From the NCBI GenBank assembly GCA_020747065.1, contig JAGMVK010000002.1, forward strand, positions 2,790,001 to 2,854,000: a stretch of 64,000 nucleotides of DNA, in the 5' to 3' direction. The DNA comes from Cadophora sp. MPI-SDFR-AT-0126. Lineage: Eukaryota > Ascomycota > Leotiomycetes > Helotiales > Ploettnerulaceae. A program made the position numbers and the translations under genes. Under the pieces are notes generated by a model. The model worked only from the letters and a program-made list of their open reading frames with translations, searched no databases and had not been told where the DNA came from. Positions 33,490 through 45,097 of this stretch are shown here, piece by piece; position 1 is the stretch's first letter, and each line of letters begins with the position of its first letter.

Positions 33490-36400
33490 ATATCTTCTTT
33501 CTTATATACTTTTATCCTAGAAGTAAGGATATAAATTTTAGAGTTAGCTAGTGTTTTACTAATACTTTACTAGTGAAATTTATTTTTAACTTCTTATTTA
33601 AATTAAGATAAAGTGAATTAGAGGAGTATAATTAGTTATTAGTTTATATAGTAATTAATTATTAGGGAGTAAGGCTCTTCTTTTATAACTATATAATCTT
33701 CCTTCTCTTCTTCTTAACTTTCTATAAATAATAATAATAATAATAATTATAGCGTATATATAAAGCTTCCTTATTAATCTAGAGTATATTAATAAGTAAT
33801 AGCTAGTGATTTGTAAGTATTTAGTATGAAGTAGGTATTTAGCTTTAAGAAAGTATCTAACTTGAAAACCGCTAACCCCCTTAAAGCTGTAACTAAACGT
33901 AAGAAAAAGGTTATAGATATAAGTAATACTAATAAAACCCTTATTAAATGCTAGTAACTTACTAAAAAGGGAAAGGAAAAGGCAGCGATTATAATTAATA
34001 ATAAGGATATTAAGTATTAAGAGGAGATTAATAGCAGGGCTCTTAAGTTTTAATAAACTCTCTTAGGTAGTGCGAAGAATACTAGAATTAAGTTAAACGA
34101 ATAATCCGAGATTAATAAAGCTAGCTATTAGGAGAGAATTTACTTATAATATATTAGTAAGATTACTTAATTCCTTAATCTTATCTACTTAGATAAACCT
34201 AATTTAATTACTAATAAGTGCATAAATTATTATAAAAAGGGAAGGATATATGAATAAGTAAGTTAGAAAAAGGGCCTTTTCGGCGATATTTAAGCTAATA
34301 TTTAGTAAGGTTTTTAAGTATCTTCTTTTTTTTTTACAAGATTTTCTCTAAGTTATCTTTTAATTTAATAAGAATACTTTTAGCTAAGATAATTTAAATA
34401 AAAGCTAAGCTACCTTCGATCTAGCGAAGTATATTAGTATTTATTTTAAGAAAGTTACTAATAAAGAGGTATAAAAATCTTTCTGAAAGCTTATAGTCTA
34501 CTTAATTAAAGAACTTACTATTAGTATTATATAAGTAATTCTCTAGCTAAAGGCTACCTTTAAATTAGGATTAATAAAGCTTATTAATAGTAATAGAGAG
34601 TTAATTACTAAGGTATTAGATCTCTGAAATATAAGTAGTCTATCTCTAAATATTCGCTAGTAAGTTTCCTACTAACTTCCGGCAAGAACTTTTGTAATAT
34701 CTGTAATTAAGCCTTCACTATATAGGTCCCTAAGTCCGCTAGTAAGGGTACTAGTGTAACTGTTTTTAAGAATAGTAATAATAAAGGTACTAATAGAGAT
34801 ATTAATAGAGAGGTTCACTTATTTACTTCAGTTAATAAGAAGTAGTTAGCTACTTTTTTGCAATATACTAGAATTTATCTAATAAGATAACTATATCTTT
34901 TATTTTTTATAGCATTATTATTAAAATTTTCACCTAGTAAGTAAGCTATTATTAAAATACTAGCGTATAGCTAGCAAGAGATTCTAAGTAAATATAAATA
35001 TATAGTCTAAATAATATATAATCCCTTTTCCCTTTAAGCCTTATTATCTTTACTATAATATCTACTTATACCTTTAAAACTATAAAACCTTATAAGTAAA
35101 AGCAGAAAGGTAATAATATTATTAGATATTCTCTAGTAATTAGCTAGAGGTAATCTAGTTATCTAAAGCTAAACTCCCTTAGAGGATAATAATATATTAT
35201 AATTATTTTCGCCAATACTTCGCTACTCTCTTGCTAGCGTCTTATCCTTTTAAGGCCTTAATTTCATCTTAGAGGCCTATTAAGTTCTCTTTTAGTTACT
35301 AAGAATCATAAGCTAGCTTAAACCCCTTCTATTATATAAGGTATTACTTTTTTCCTCTAACTACTTATTAGTTCAGAAAAGTGTTAATTACCTATTATTC
35401 TTCTCTATTAATAAAGTCTAATTAAATAATATTAGGGGATTTACCGGGCCTTTACTAGTATAGCTCTAATAGCGAGATATAGAAGATATTATATAATCTA
35501 TTATACTTTAAGAGTAGCTTTAACTTATAAGCTTACTTTCTAATTCTCTTAGTAATCTTAAATAATCCTAGAAATTAGTAGTCTAGCTTTTTATTCAAGT
35601 GCACTATTTTAATATTCTTTACTAAAAGTAATACTTATTAATTAATCTTAAACTTAATAGAGTAATAGTTTTTATTATATTACTTTACTTATATTTCTTT
35701 AGTCTTTTACTAGCTAGTTTCTAGCTCTTAATATTTCTTAATAATTTCCTCTACTTACTCTTTAGTAATCAGGATCTCCTCTCTTATAAGATTATCCTTA
35801 ATACCTTAGCGAGTCTTTAGTATTATATTATATCTTACCTTATTTAGGCTTATCTTAATAGCTTTATAATAAGTATTTATATAAGTAAACTTTACTAAAG
35901 GTAGTAAATCTATCTAATTATTTTATAGATAATAAACGAAATATTAAAGCTATCCCTTAAGGGCTTAATTTTATTATTTTATTTATTTATCTGTTTATAA
36001 GTGAAATACTATTAAAAAGCCTCTTATTATTTAGAGATAGAAGTAAAGCTTTTCCTAGAATTTTAAGGTAAATACTAAACCTTTATCTATAATAATTATT
36101 ACTAGTAGCTTATAGTTTTTAAACTAATAGTTTATAAAAAGTCGTGCTAAAAGAGAAGTATTAATAGTTTTTAGGTAAAGAATATATTCTGCCTCTTTAG
36201 TATATCTATTAATAATTACTAGTAAACTATTAGCGACTTTACTTATAGTACTACCTTTATAAGGTACTAGATCTATAATAAAATCTATAATTATAGATTC
36301 AAATAGCTTACTTAATTAACTTAGTGCCTTTATTTTACTAGTTTTTTTTATTTATCTTACTTTTATTTTTTAATAAATATCATAAGTTTAAATATACTCT

Positions 36401-39400
36401 CTTATATCTTTTAATATACTTAGCTAAAAGTACTTCCGCTAGACTAGCTTTAGTGTTTTCTTATAACTAAAATAGCCTATAATTGGATTATTATAATAAG
36501 TTTTTATGATTTTACTATAAATAATATTATCCTAAGGAATATAAGCTATTTACTAATATCTTAGTAGCTTATTACTATTAATACTTTAATCTATATCCTC
36601 GGCTTTCTATAATTAAGAACACTTCTTAATAGCTAAGGTATCCCTTCTCTATAGCTTTATAAATAATAAGAGAAGTAAGCTCGATTTAGAATTTACTATT
36701 TTAGTCTTTATAACTTTTATTATAAAAAACTATAGTATAATATATTTATAATTATACTAGTTAGTATTTAGCCTCTCTCTAGTATTATATATAAAGCTAT
36801 TTAGGCCTTTAAATAAGTTCTAAGAACTTTTAAGCTTTATAAGTATATATCACTAGTCAGGTATAAAGGTTACTTCTATAGCCTTAATTAATATTTCTAA
36901 TAAAGTAGTATTATTAGTAGGTTAAGGAATTTAAGTTATTTGGTATAATATATTATTATTTTCTTACTAAAAGCTTTCTATTATCTTACTAGCTTTTATT
37001 AGGATATAAATTAACTTATTCTTTATTACACTTTATAACTTATTTTATAAAGTTGGAAGTATAATATTCCTCTTATTTTACACTAGCTTATAATTAGGTC
37101 TACGCGAGGGTCTATCTGTGGGATTCTTTTTTCTCTATCTATAACTTAATATAAAATTATACTTTAATAGTTCTAGCACTTATTTAGCTTATTACTAACT
37201 TAATACTATTATACTTATAAAGTAGTAAAGATTATTATAATCTATTAGGACTTTAATAAAAGTAATATTACTTTTAAGGTAATATTTTTAATATATAAAG
37301 TACTTAATAATTATAAGGAGTTCTTAATTATAAACCTTATAGTTTAATTCTGTAAGCTCTAGCTTCTTACTAAAGAATATAATAGGGTACTAGTTGGCTT
37401 TTTCCCTATCTCTTACTAGCTACTTACTTAGCTATAAGAAGATTTTAGTAATTATAAATCCTAAAGTATCTATTTTAACTCTTCTTAGTTTACTTAAGTT
37501 AAAATACCTAAGAAAAGGAGTAGATATAAACACACTTTTTAATATATTAAATACCTCTTACTTAGTATCTTACTACTAAAAAGTAAGACAAGATTCTCCT
37601 TTCTTATTACCCCTTATTAAGCTTATTAAAAGCTAGGTAATTACTAAAAAGTTTATAATAAAGTATTAGTAGAAGTTAATAAACTTAATAAAAATTTAAA
37701 TATCTCTAATACTTATAAGTACTAGCTACTCCTTAATTATATTAATTTAACTCTACTTTATTAATACTCCCTTTAAGGATACTATATACCCTAGGAACTC
37801 CACGCTCTAGGTACTAAAAGAGTACTTTAATAGCTTAATAAAGAAGTTAGCTTATTAAAGTCTAGCTAAAACCTAGTAAATATAGTTCTTATACTTAAAT
37901 AGATTAATTAAATAAACTAAAATATCGTTAAAGTAAATAATATAGATAATATCTATAAGTCCTACTAGGGAATCATTAATATATACCTAGAAGGTTACTA
38001 GTATATTAGATAATCTAAATAGTATAACTTAATATTTATAGTACTTATAATATATATAAAATATAGTCTTTTATTTATTTTCTTCCTTAATCTTAACTCA
38101 GTAATAAGTATTTTATAAGTCTAAACTTATAAAGATCTTTACTTCCTAGAGTCTATCTAGTATTTCACTAATTAGTAGCAGGGGATATTAGTCTTTAATA
38201 GTAACTTAATTTAGTACTTAATAATTAATATATAATTAAAGACTACTATCCTTCTTTAATATAAATAGAATTAAAGTACTTACAGGACTCTTACTTTTCT
38301 ATATCTAGCTCTTTACTTTAAAAGACTTAAGGTATTCCTAAAGGACTTCTAGCTCTATTTTAGAAAAGTTATAGATCAGGGAATATAGAGGCTTTATACT
38401 TAGCTCTAAGTTAATAATATATTATTAATCCTTAAGTAAGAGTAGCTTATTTCCTTTTTCTTCTAAGAATATATCCTTAAAGTCATAGTATTATTAGGGA
38501 ATAATAAGTATATTACTAGTATTTAGTAAGTGTACTATATTTAAGTTTAGTATTATAATATATATAAGGAACTTTTTTTAATTCATAAGTTCAGTAAAAG
38601 CTTTAGAATATATTATATTAATATTACGTGAGTTATTCAATTAATAAGGAAATCTCTATTACTTTATCTTAAAACTAATCTACGGATTAATATCTTTTAG
38701 CTAGGGCTAGCCTAGAATTAAATTAGTCCCCGGTATATCAATAACTCTTAGCTAGAATATATCTAGCTTAGTTTATTTAAGTGTATCTATAATCTTTACT
38801 TATATAAGAGCAGTACTATAAATAACGCCTTTTACTCTAAGAAAAGTCTGAAATATCTTTGGACTTTCACTAATAAGTTATAGATTATACTCTTTTATTA
38901 TTAGTCTTAATATAAAATTATCTTTAACTCCACTATTAATTAAGGCAGTAAGTATTCTCTACTCTTTATTTATTAAAATCTTTAATTTAATTTCTATTCA
39001 CTTAGTTATAGATTCTAGGGGAGATATAGAAGCTTTTATAAATTATAGTCTTCTCTAGCGTTTATCCCTTAAGTTACTAACATTTAACTTTGGGTATTTA
39101 TTAGCAAAGTGCTTTAGCTTCTTATAAGTAAAGTATTAAATCTTTAACTTATTCTAATAACTTAACTTATCTTAAATTAGGAGGCAGTTTAAGTTTAATT
39201 TACTTATTTAAGCTAATTAGTATTTATTAAGATTTTTACTAAACTTTTTCTAGTATTTTCTAGAGGACTTGCTTTTCTTATTATTATTCTCTTAAGGCCT
39301 CTTATTATTTCCTTTACTTATTATATACATTTCTTAAAGAGTAATAGCTGAAATAACTTTCTCTCTTATCTAAAGTATTTCTACTTATTTTAATTTAATA

Positions 39401-40224
39401 ATTTCCTAATAAATCTTTAGGCGAATCTTATTAAAAAAGATATCTTATAATTAGTCTAGTATAAAGAGCTTAAATTATTCTTCCTTTACTTCTAGGTAAT
39501 TAATAAACTTACAGATAAGTTAATTAAGCCTTTACTATACCCTTTCGTGAATTTCTGAGTTAATAACTTAGTATAAGATAGGAAGTAACTAGAGATTCTT
39601 CAGAAACTCTTTATAATCTTCTTAAGTTATTATTATAAGCTTCTTTAGGATTTATTTCCTAGATCTTTCTTAGGTATTTACCGACTCTTTCTTAAAGAAT
39701 ATCACTACTTACTTAATCTTAGTTATATTATTAGCGTATACCTTAGAATTATAATCGAAGACGCGGTTATATACTTATAAATACTCCATGAGTTTTTTTT
39801 AACTTTTTTCTTTATATTCCAAGGGTAGTATATATTTAGTCTTCTCTAGGTAAAGAGCTTACGATTCAATAGCTATAAGCTAGCGATTCCTATTAAGCTC
39901 TTCCTACACTAATCAAAGATCGCTTTCTTAAGTCTATAGGAGTATTACTCTTACTATAACTTCTAAGGGATAATAAGAAAGATCATTACTAAATATCCGG
40001 TAGTTTTCTATAATAAGGAGATTAAGGAGATTATTCTATTTCTTAAAAACTTAGAATTACTCTTATATTATAATAAGGCTATTATCTAGTATACTTCTAG
40101 TAATTCTCTAGGTTCCGGAAGTATTTGATTAATTATAGCACCTACTAATAATTATTAATAAGGATTCACTACTCTAAACTATTATAAACTATTTAAGCTA
40201 ATAATAAAAGAAAAGTAATTAGAA

Positions 40225-40410
40225 TATAATAATTACTAGTATATTAAGGTAAAATAAAATATAATAGCTAAAGAGTAATTAAATAATAGCTAGTAATTCC
40301 TATTTATATAAAAACTAATTACTAAGGAAAAAAGGAGATAACTCCTTCCTAGGCTGCTATTATATACCCCGCGATTACAAATAGCCAAGGCAGGCGCACG
40401 GACCATTACA
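40225..40410 (-). repeat. Right LTR (5' LTR of the element)
   Basis: 186 bp, now beginning TATAATA and ending GACCATTACA. Its inner (left) half is heavily mutated and its outer (right) half is nearly unmutated, mirroring the left LTR. Confidence 0.9.
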
Positions 40411-40415
40411 TTATC
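40411..40415 (+). repeat. Right target-site duplication of the Gypsy element
   Basis: TTATC, which differs from the left copy TTGTC by one G/A transition. Confidence 0.65.
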
Positions 40416-40496
40416 GATGGAGAGGTTTTGCTTGTTGTGAAGGATGTGATGGACTTGGCTGAGGAACTTGGTGAAATAGAGGAACATCGATCTTGA
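40416..40496 (+). pseudogene. Helical-repeat protein 3, severed 3' end
   Basis: These 27 codons, including the TGA, lie immediately right of the retrotransposon's target duplication. They read DGEVLLVVKDVMDLAEELGE and a short charged end. They match the second half of the family unit in the protein at 44.4-45.1 kb (VDGEIVEVIKRIMARAK). The frame is the one that continues from position 33303. It has no start codon or promoter of its own, so it is a stranded gene fragment. Confidence 0.75.
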
Positions 40497-41032
40497 AGAA
40501 TGTTGATTTGTTTTCCGGTAGATTCACCTCGCTATTCTGCCAACGTGCGGCGCTGTTCTAGAGCTATAAAAGTTTGTTTATTTTAAGAGCTTCCTAAGCG
40601 AAATTGCGGGAAATACACGACCCCTCGATTTGCGAAGACCAGGCAAAGAGAAAGAAGATTGATCCTTACGAGGCTGATTCAATACAATATTATGGTGCTT
40701 TAATGACCGAAAAACGTTGAAGAAACTGCTGCCAGGCTTTAGTACACGGAAACCGATGAAACCCTTGCGATGACTGGAAGTACCCTTCACATTCACTGAC
40801 GGGTACACCACAGGCAGTACCAATTACTCGATAGAATCCTGTGTTTAGCATTGAGTAGCCACCAAGTTGGTTCCTCACACCTCGTGTATAAAAGCCCAGA
40901 GAGTTTCTGTGGACCTATGTTCTTTTCCAGCATCAACATTCTTTCTCCACAAGCAACAACACTTCATCAACAAAATACGATCGAACTTAAAGGAGAACCC
41001 CGCTTTGCAAGAAGTCGAATATCTGACTCAAT
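40497..41032. other. Intergenic region
   Basis: About 0.5 kb of normal base composition, with no sign of RIP. It is the promoter and leader of the next gene; the leader is rich in CAA/ACA before the ATG at 41033. Confidence 0.5.
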
Positions 41033-42571
41033 ATGGACTGGATTTCTCCTCATCGGCGCTCCTTCCACCTCCAGAACAACCTCGGGGCCGCCTTCCTGCC
41101 ACCTCAAGGATTCCGATCAGCTGTCTTTTCTCCTATGGCCATGTCCCCTATGGATGTACCCTTCATGGTAAACCCACCACAGGTAGCATTCGGACAGCCT
41201 CCTATCTTCCCTGTCCCACCATACAGCCAATATCCATTTGGCACTCGGGTCCCCCCGCTGCTCCCTAGTGGATCATCTCAGTACCTATCTTTTCCCCGCT
41301 ACCCAGTCGGCAGTGGCATCGACAGTTGCCATGGTTATCGGAAACCTGGTGACTGGTACCCACGTATCGAGAAAACAATCCACAACACGATCGCAAACAG
41401 CCTCTTCCAGAACCTGTCAGACGGAATTACACGGAAATGTGTCGCAGCCCTAGTGGAAGTACACAACAGCCAAGCACATCCTCGAGACGTGGTCAAGATT
41501 GAACATCCGACCAAAACTGACAACAATATCGAAGCCGCGATCACGCGTGTTGAGAGTCTGCAGAGAGCCCTCAAAGATGCCAAAAAGCTGCATGATACCT
41601 TAAAAGGCGCGTTATGGCAAGAGGACGATGAGCAGCTACATCAACAAGGCTTGGAGAAGCTCGAGAAAGCATTCAGCTTACTGGTTGGCGCAGAGAAACT
41701 GTCTGAGATGCTGGAGAACTGGCTTATTCGCGAGCTAATGTCAGACGGGGCTTTTGATAACACGGACGACTTTGCCGAGATTGAGCAAAAGGCAAGAGAG
41801 ACCGAAGACTCCTGGGTTGAGCAGATCAGGAAAATCTTGGCCCAGGCCTCAGATATGTGCGAGGATAAAGATGCCTCAGACGCGGATACTGAGAATGCTC
41901 ATGGAAGCGTGAACATGTCGTCCATCGTAGGCTTTCTAAAGGAACGACTCCTACAGCTCACCGGTATGCGATTTAAGACATTACCCCCACAATCAGTGGG
42001 CGACGAATTTCTCGCTGCAATGGAGGCTGTTGTTGAGTACCCAAGAGCTGGTCTGACCACTTCAACGCGCGATTTGATGGAGAAATTCCTCAATAAAGGA
42101 AAAGATGAAGCGTCGTTCATGATCAATAATCTTCCTGTCGAATACATAGCTAAGTACCTCCTTAATATCTCTGCTTCAAAGGTGGACATTGATGATACTC
42201 TTGTTGAATGTTCAAGGAGAGCATTGGCTTACCTACGTGGCTCCGAAACAGAGCGAGATGTGGCTTTGCGGACACTGAGAGAAAAGCAGCTTCGCTTGAG
42301 CTACTACGGGAACATGCTTGTGCAGCAGCTCGTCAGACCATGTAATGTGGGATATGGCGAGACACTCACAACATGGGTTTCGAATAACATGGGCTTGATT
42401 AATGAGGTTGATGGAGCACAGGAGAAATTTGAAGCTCCGTTCCAACCTCTAGATGATAGTCCTGATTGGGCCGAAGTGTATGTCGCAAGTCTCCTATCCC
42501 ATGGAGCGCCAGAAACGACTTTTAGCGTGGTGGGCCGTCTTGGCATTGCAGGGTTATGTTGCCCCCCGTAA
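41033..42571 (+). pseudogene. Helical-repeat protein 4, 5' part, probably split by a DNA transposon
   Basis: An open frame of 512 codons. Residues about 20-90 are Pro/Phe/Tyr-rich low complexity (MAMSPMDVPFMVNPPQ and similar). Helical regions follow, with a unit around LREKQLRLSYYGNMLVQQLV that resembles the cluster repeat. The end (VVGRLGIAGLCCPP) has the look of read-through into foreign sequence. Just beyond lies a piggyBac-family relic, and then an open frame (44414-45097) with the clearest C-terminal family unit. I infer that 41033-42.55 kb and 44.48-45.1 kb are two halves of one gene. The exact junction is not resolved. Confidence 0.55.
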
Positions 42572-42650
42572 CGGCATGTAAATATCCCCTCAACACAATC
42601 AAGAATGTGCCAAAATATAAGCTATTCTCACTCAATTTATCACATTCAAG

Positions 42651-44411
42651 ATGGCCGAAGGTATGCAACCCGATCTAATCCTTGATAGAACATATCGTCC
42701 AAAAGCGAAGCCAATCTAAGAGGGTTCTGGGCCATTTATACCATTCTTTTGCCTGGATTTCCAACCTTAAATACAATTGCCTCTCTCTATTAGTTCTACT
42801 GATCCTTTTGCTATATTCTCACTGTTTTTTACCGATAGGATACTTCAACAAATCGTTGAGTACACTAATTTGAATGCGAAAGAGCCTGAAGAGCTTAAAT
42901 CGTATTCTCGCTCACTTAACTGGTACGACACTACTTTACCGGAGATTAAGGTTTACCTTGGTATTCTTATATACATGGAATTACATGTAGAGAATCAAAT
43001 AAGGGACTATTAGTCTACAGAGGAGGACGGACCGCAACATGCCGTACGTAAGTATATATCACGGAATCGCTTTGAAATCCTACACCGCAGGTTCTGTCTT
43101 TGTGCCCCCCCGCCTGAGGGCACGAAATTGAGAGCTTTTCAACGAGTAGAACCACTTAATTCTCATATTCAACGAGTATCCTTAGAGCTCTGGAAACCTG
43201 GCCGGAACCTTGCTGTAGACGAGTGTATGTAACGCTTTACCGGGCGAGCTTTTGAGACGATAACTATACCTTCTAAGCCTGTACCGACAGGTTATAAAGT
43301 ATGGGTAGTCGCTTAATTAGGCTACTTTTTACACTGGACCTGGCATTCTAAAGGAGCCCAGGGGCCAGAGGGTGTACGAGCTCCAGTGGCTCTTGGAGGG
43401 CTAAAGACGAATAGAGGAGCCGGCCTCTCTGGAAATCGTACGCAGGCTGTTGTACCACACCTCTTATGTCGTTTGCCCCCCGCAAATTATATAGTATTAC
43501 TAGATAATCTCTTCGTGTCGAATAAGCTCATGATATACCTCCGAGAGCTTGGATTCGGTGCTATCGGTACAGTAAGACGAGATTCCGGCGTTGTACAAAG
43601 GCTCTTAACTTTGCAGGTACAGGTAAAGAAAGCCGAGACCCGGATACCTTACAACGCTCTCTTTACGGCCTGTAATCCCGAGAATACTGTTACCCAGGCT
43701 CTCTGGAACGATAACGCCCCTACTCTCTTTATGATGAATTGCAGCGATGGCTCCGATACTGTTAGCACTACTCGCCATAAACTAAGTGAAACCTCTTCAA
43801 ACGCAGCTGTTGTAAGAGCATGGTTTAGTAGTAAGAACGTTAAGGATTTAGATAAGCCATTCTTTGCCTGGCTTTACAACTAATTCATGAATGCCGTGGA
43901 CGTTGGTGATCAATTGAAGTTCTACAACTCTGGAGATAGGCTAATTAGGAGAGGAGGATAGCAAGCTCTATGGAATTGGCTCTTACAAACAGTCTTGGTA
44001 AACTCTTACCTTATTTCGATACACGCCAACCTTGAAGACCACTGGAATATCGACTCAAAGGATAAGTGGACTTCTCAAGCTAAATTCCGGAAGGAAATCA
44101 TGTACGCATTACTTCATGCTGCAGGTACTGCTTCGGGCACGAGGAAACGGAGGCTTTCCCACGGAAATATTGAAGAATCTCTAGTACCACCGCAGCGCCA
44201 TCAGTAATTAAGGATGACGCGGAAGGGGGATTGCAAGTACTGTAAAGGAGAGCGATATGGCGACCCCGCACGTGAAGCTCTTGGGGGTATTTCAGCGAAT
44301 ATTCAGCGTCCTTCTAAGAGAAAGAGCGCTATATTTGGCTGTAAACAGTGCAACGTGCACTTGTGTAAAGAAAGTGGCTGTTTTGACAAGTACCATAGCG
44401 CTGTAGAGTAG
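42651..44411 (+). pseudogene. piggyBac-family transposase relic
   Basis: One reading frame of 587 codons runs the whole length without any frameshift but with eight internal stops, each explainable by one C-to-T or G-to-A change. Family landmarks in order: NLAVDECM (first catalytic Asp), TGYKVWVVA, TQAVVPHLL, IVLLDNLFVSNKL (second Asp), GAIGTVRRDSG, MNAVDVGDQL (third Asp) and LVNSYLI. The C-terminal cysteine-rich end follows: DCKYCKGERYGDP, GCKQCNVHLCKESGC. This matches the DDD piggyBac/PGBD layout. The composition is ordinary, so RIP-like damage was mild. The element sits inside the helical-repeat cluster and appears to split one member. Confidence 0.8.
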
Positions 44412-44413
44412 AT

Positions 44414-45097
44414 TTGAAGCAATTGATCATGATCCTACCTTTAAAATGCGGCTCGTTGATTGGTCAGAACCCCTGTCAGGCTAAAAGTCGCAAGCGATGG
44501 CGCCCCATGGGATACGACTACGGAAAGCTGGCCTCAGAATTAGGAGAGAAGTTTGACGAGATTGTGGTCAAAATGGTCACAGATCTGGCGAATAGGATGC
44601 ACAACTTTGAGGGCAGTCGCGTGGATTTCGATCTCTGCGAAGGCAAAGAACTGCTCCGTCAGTTGACCGATTTCGATACTGCTGAGACACCTGCTACATT
44701 GGAGTCTCTGCGTCCACTAGGCTTAATTACTGATCCCAAGAGCTTTTTTGGCACAGTTGGGATGCCAGCCCGCCAATTTAGCCCAGCACTCCTGGAACAC
44801 CAGTCTCCCCAGGGCATCGACCATAGACTCGTCCTGGGATACTTGGAGCATATCTACTGGCACCGCCATGGAGGCTTTGAGGTTGATGGAGAGATCGTCG
44901 AGGTAATCAAGAGAATCATGGCTCGCGCCAAAGCTTCAGAGGAAGGCCTTCAGGTACGACCCAAGCATGATTGTGGTGGTAACTGTAGCAATAAGCCCCT
45001 GGACCGCTCAAATGCAGAAGAAGTGCTGGACTTCGATTTCGTTGAGGCCGGAAGCACCAACAGCAAGGGTAAGGGTAAGGGAAGAGCTATACAATGA
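44414..45097 (+). pseudogene. Helical-repeat protein 4, 3' part
   Basis: The open frame is plausible from about 44,476 on. Helices with GYDYGKLASELGEKFDEIV are followed by the cluster's repeat in its clearest form: LGYLEHIYWHRHGGFEVDG, then EIVEVIKRIMARAKASEEG. The C-terminus has a small Cys cluster (KHDCGGNCSNKP) like that in the 29.6-kb paralogue and a basic Gly/Lys tail (SKGKGKGRAIQ). The first twenty codons, up to about 44,475, probably belong to the transposon end. It may be expressed from a cryptic start, for example the Met in WRPMGYDYG, but is more likely the severed 3' half of the gene starting at 41033. Confidence 0.55.

Larger units (their letters stand above)
33304..40410 (-). mobile_element. 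RIP-degraded Ty3/Gypsy LTR retrotransposon
   Basis: A 7107-bp element with two 186-bp LTRs lies in minus orientation. The interior is extremely AT-rich with very few CpA/TpG dinucleotides, the hallmark of RIP. Translating the minus strand still shows, in Ty3/Gypsy order: a CCHC zinc-knuckle relic near 39,090-39,150 (KHFANKYPKLN, Cys turned to Tyr); a reverse-transcriptase relic near 37,600-38,000 (YFNDILVY in place of YxDD, then VEFLGYIVS); and an integrase zinc-domain relic near 36,380-36,510 (NNPIIGYFSYKKTLKL). Stops are frequent in all frames, so it cannot move by itself. A purine run beside the left LTR (minus strand AAGAAAGAAGA) fits the polypurine tract. It interrupts the helical-repeat gene that starts at 32617. 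Confidence 0.92.

Noticed and set aside
37394..37579. 61-codon frame within the AT-rich block
   Set aside because: A chance open frame on the non-coding strand of the RIP-degraded retrotransposon.
33304..40410. AT-rich block as a centromere-like or mitochondrial insertion
   Set aside because: Two full-length LTRs, a target duplication and ordered gag, RT and integrase relics show it is a RIPped Gypsy element.
42549..44475. CAGGG...CCCTG as terminal inverted repeats of the piggyBac relic
   Set aside because: Only about five bases match convincingly, there is no TTAA target duplication, and the phase of the host gene is not restored. Kept as a hint only.
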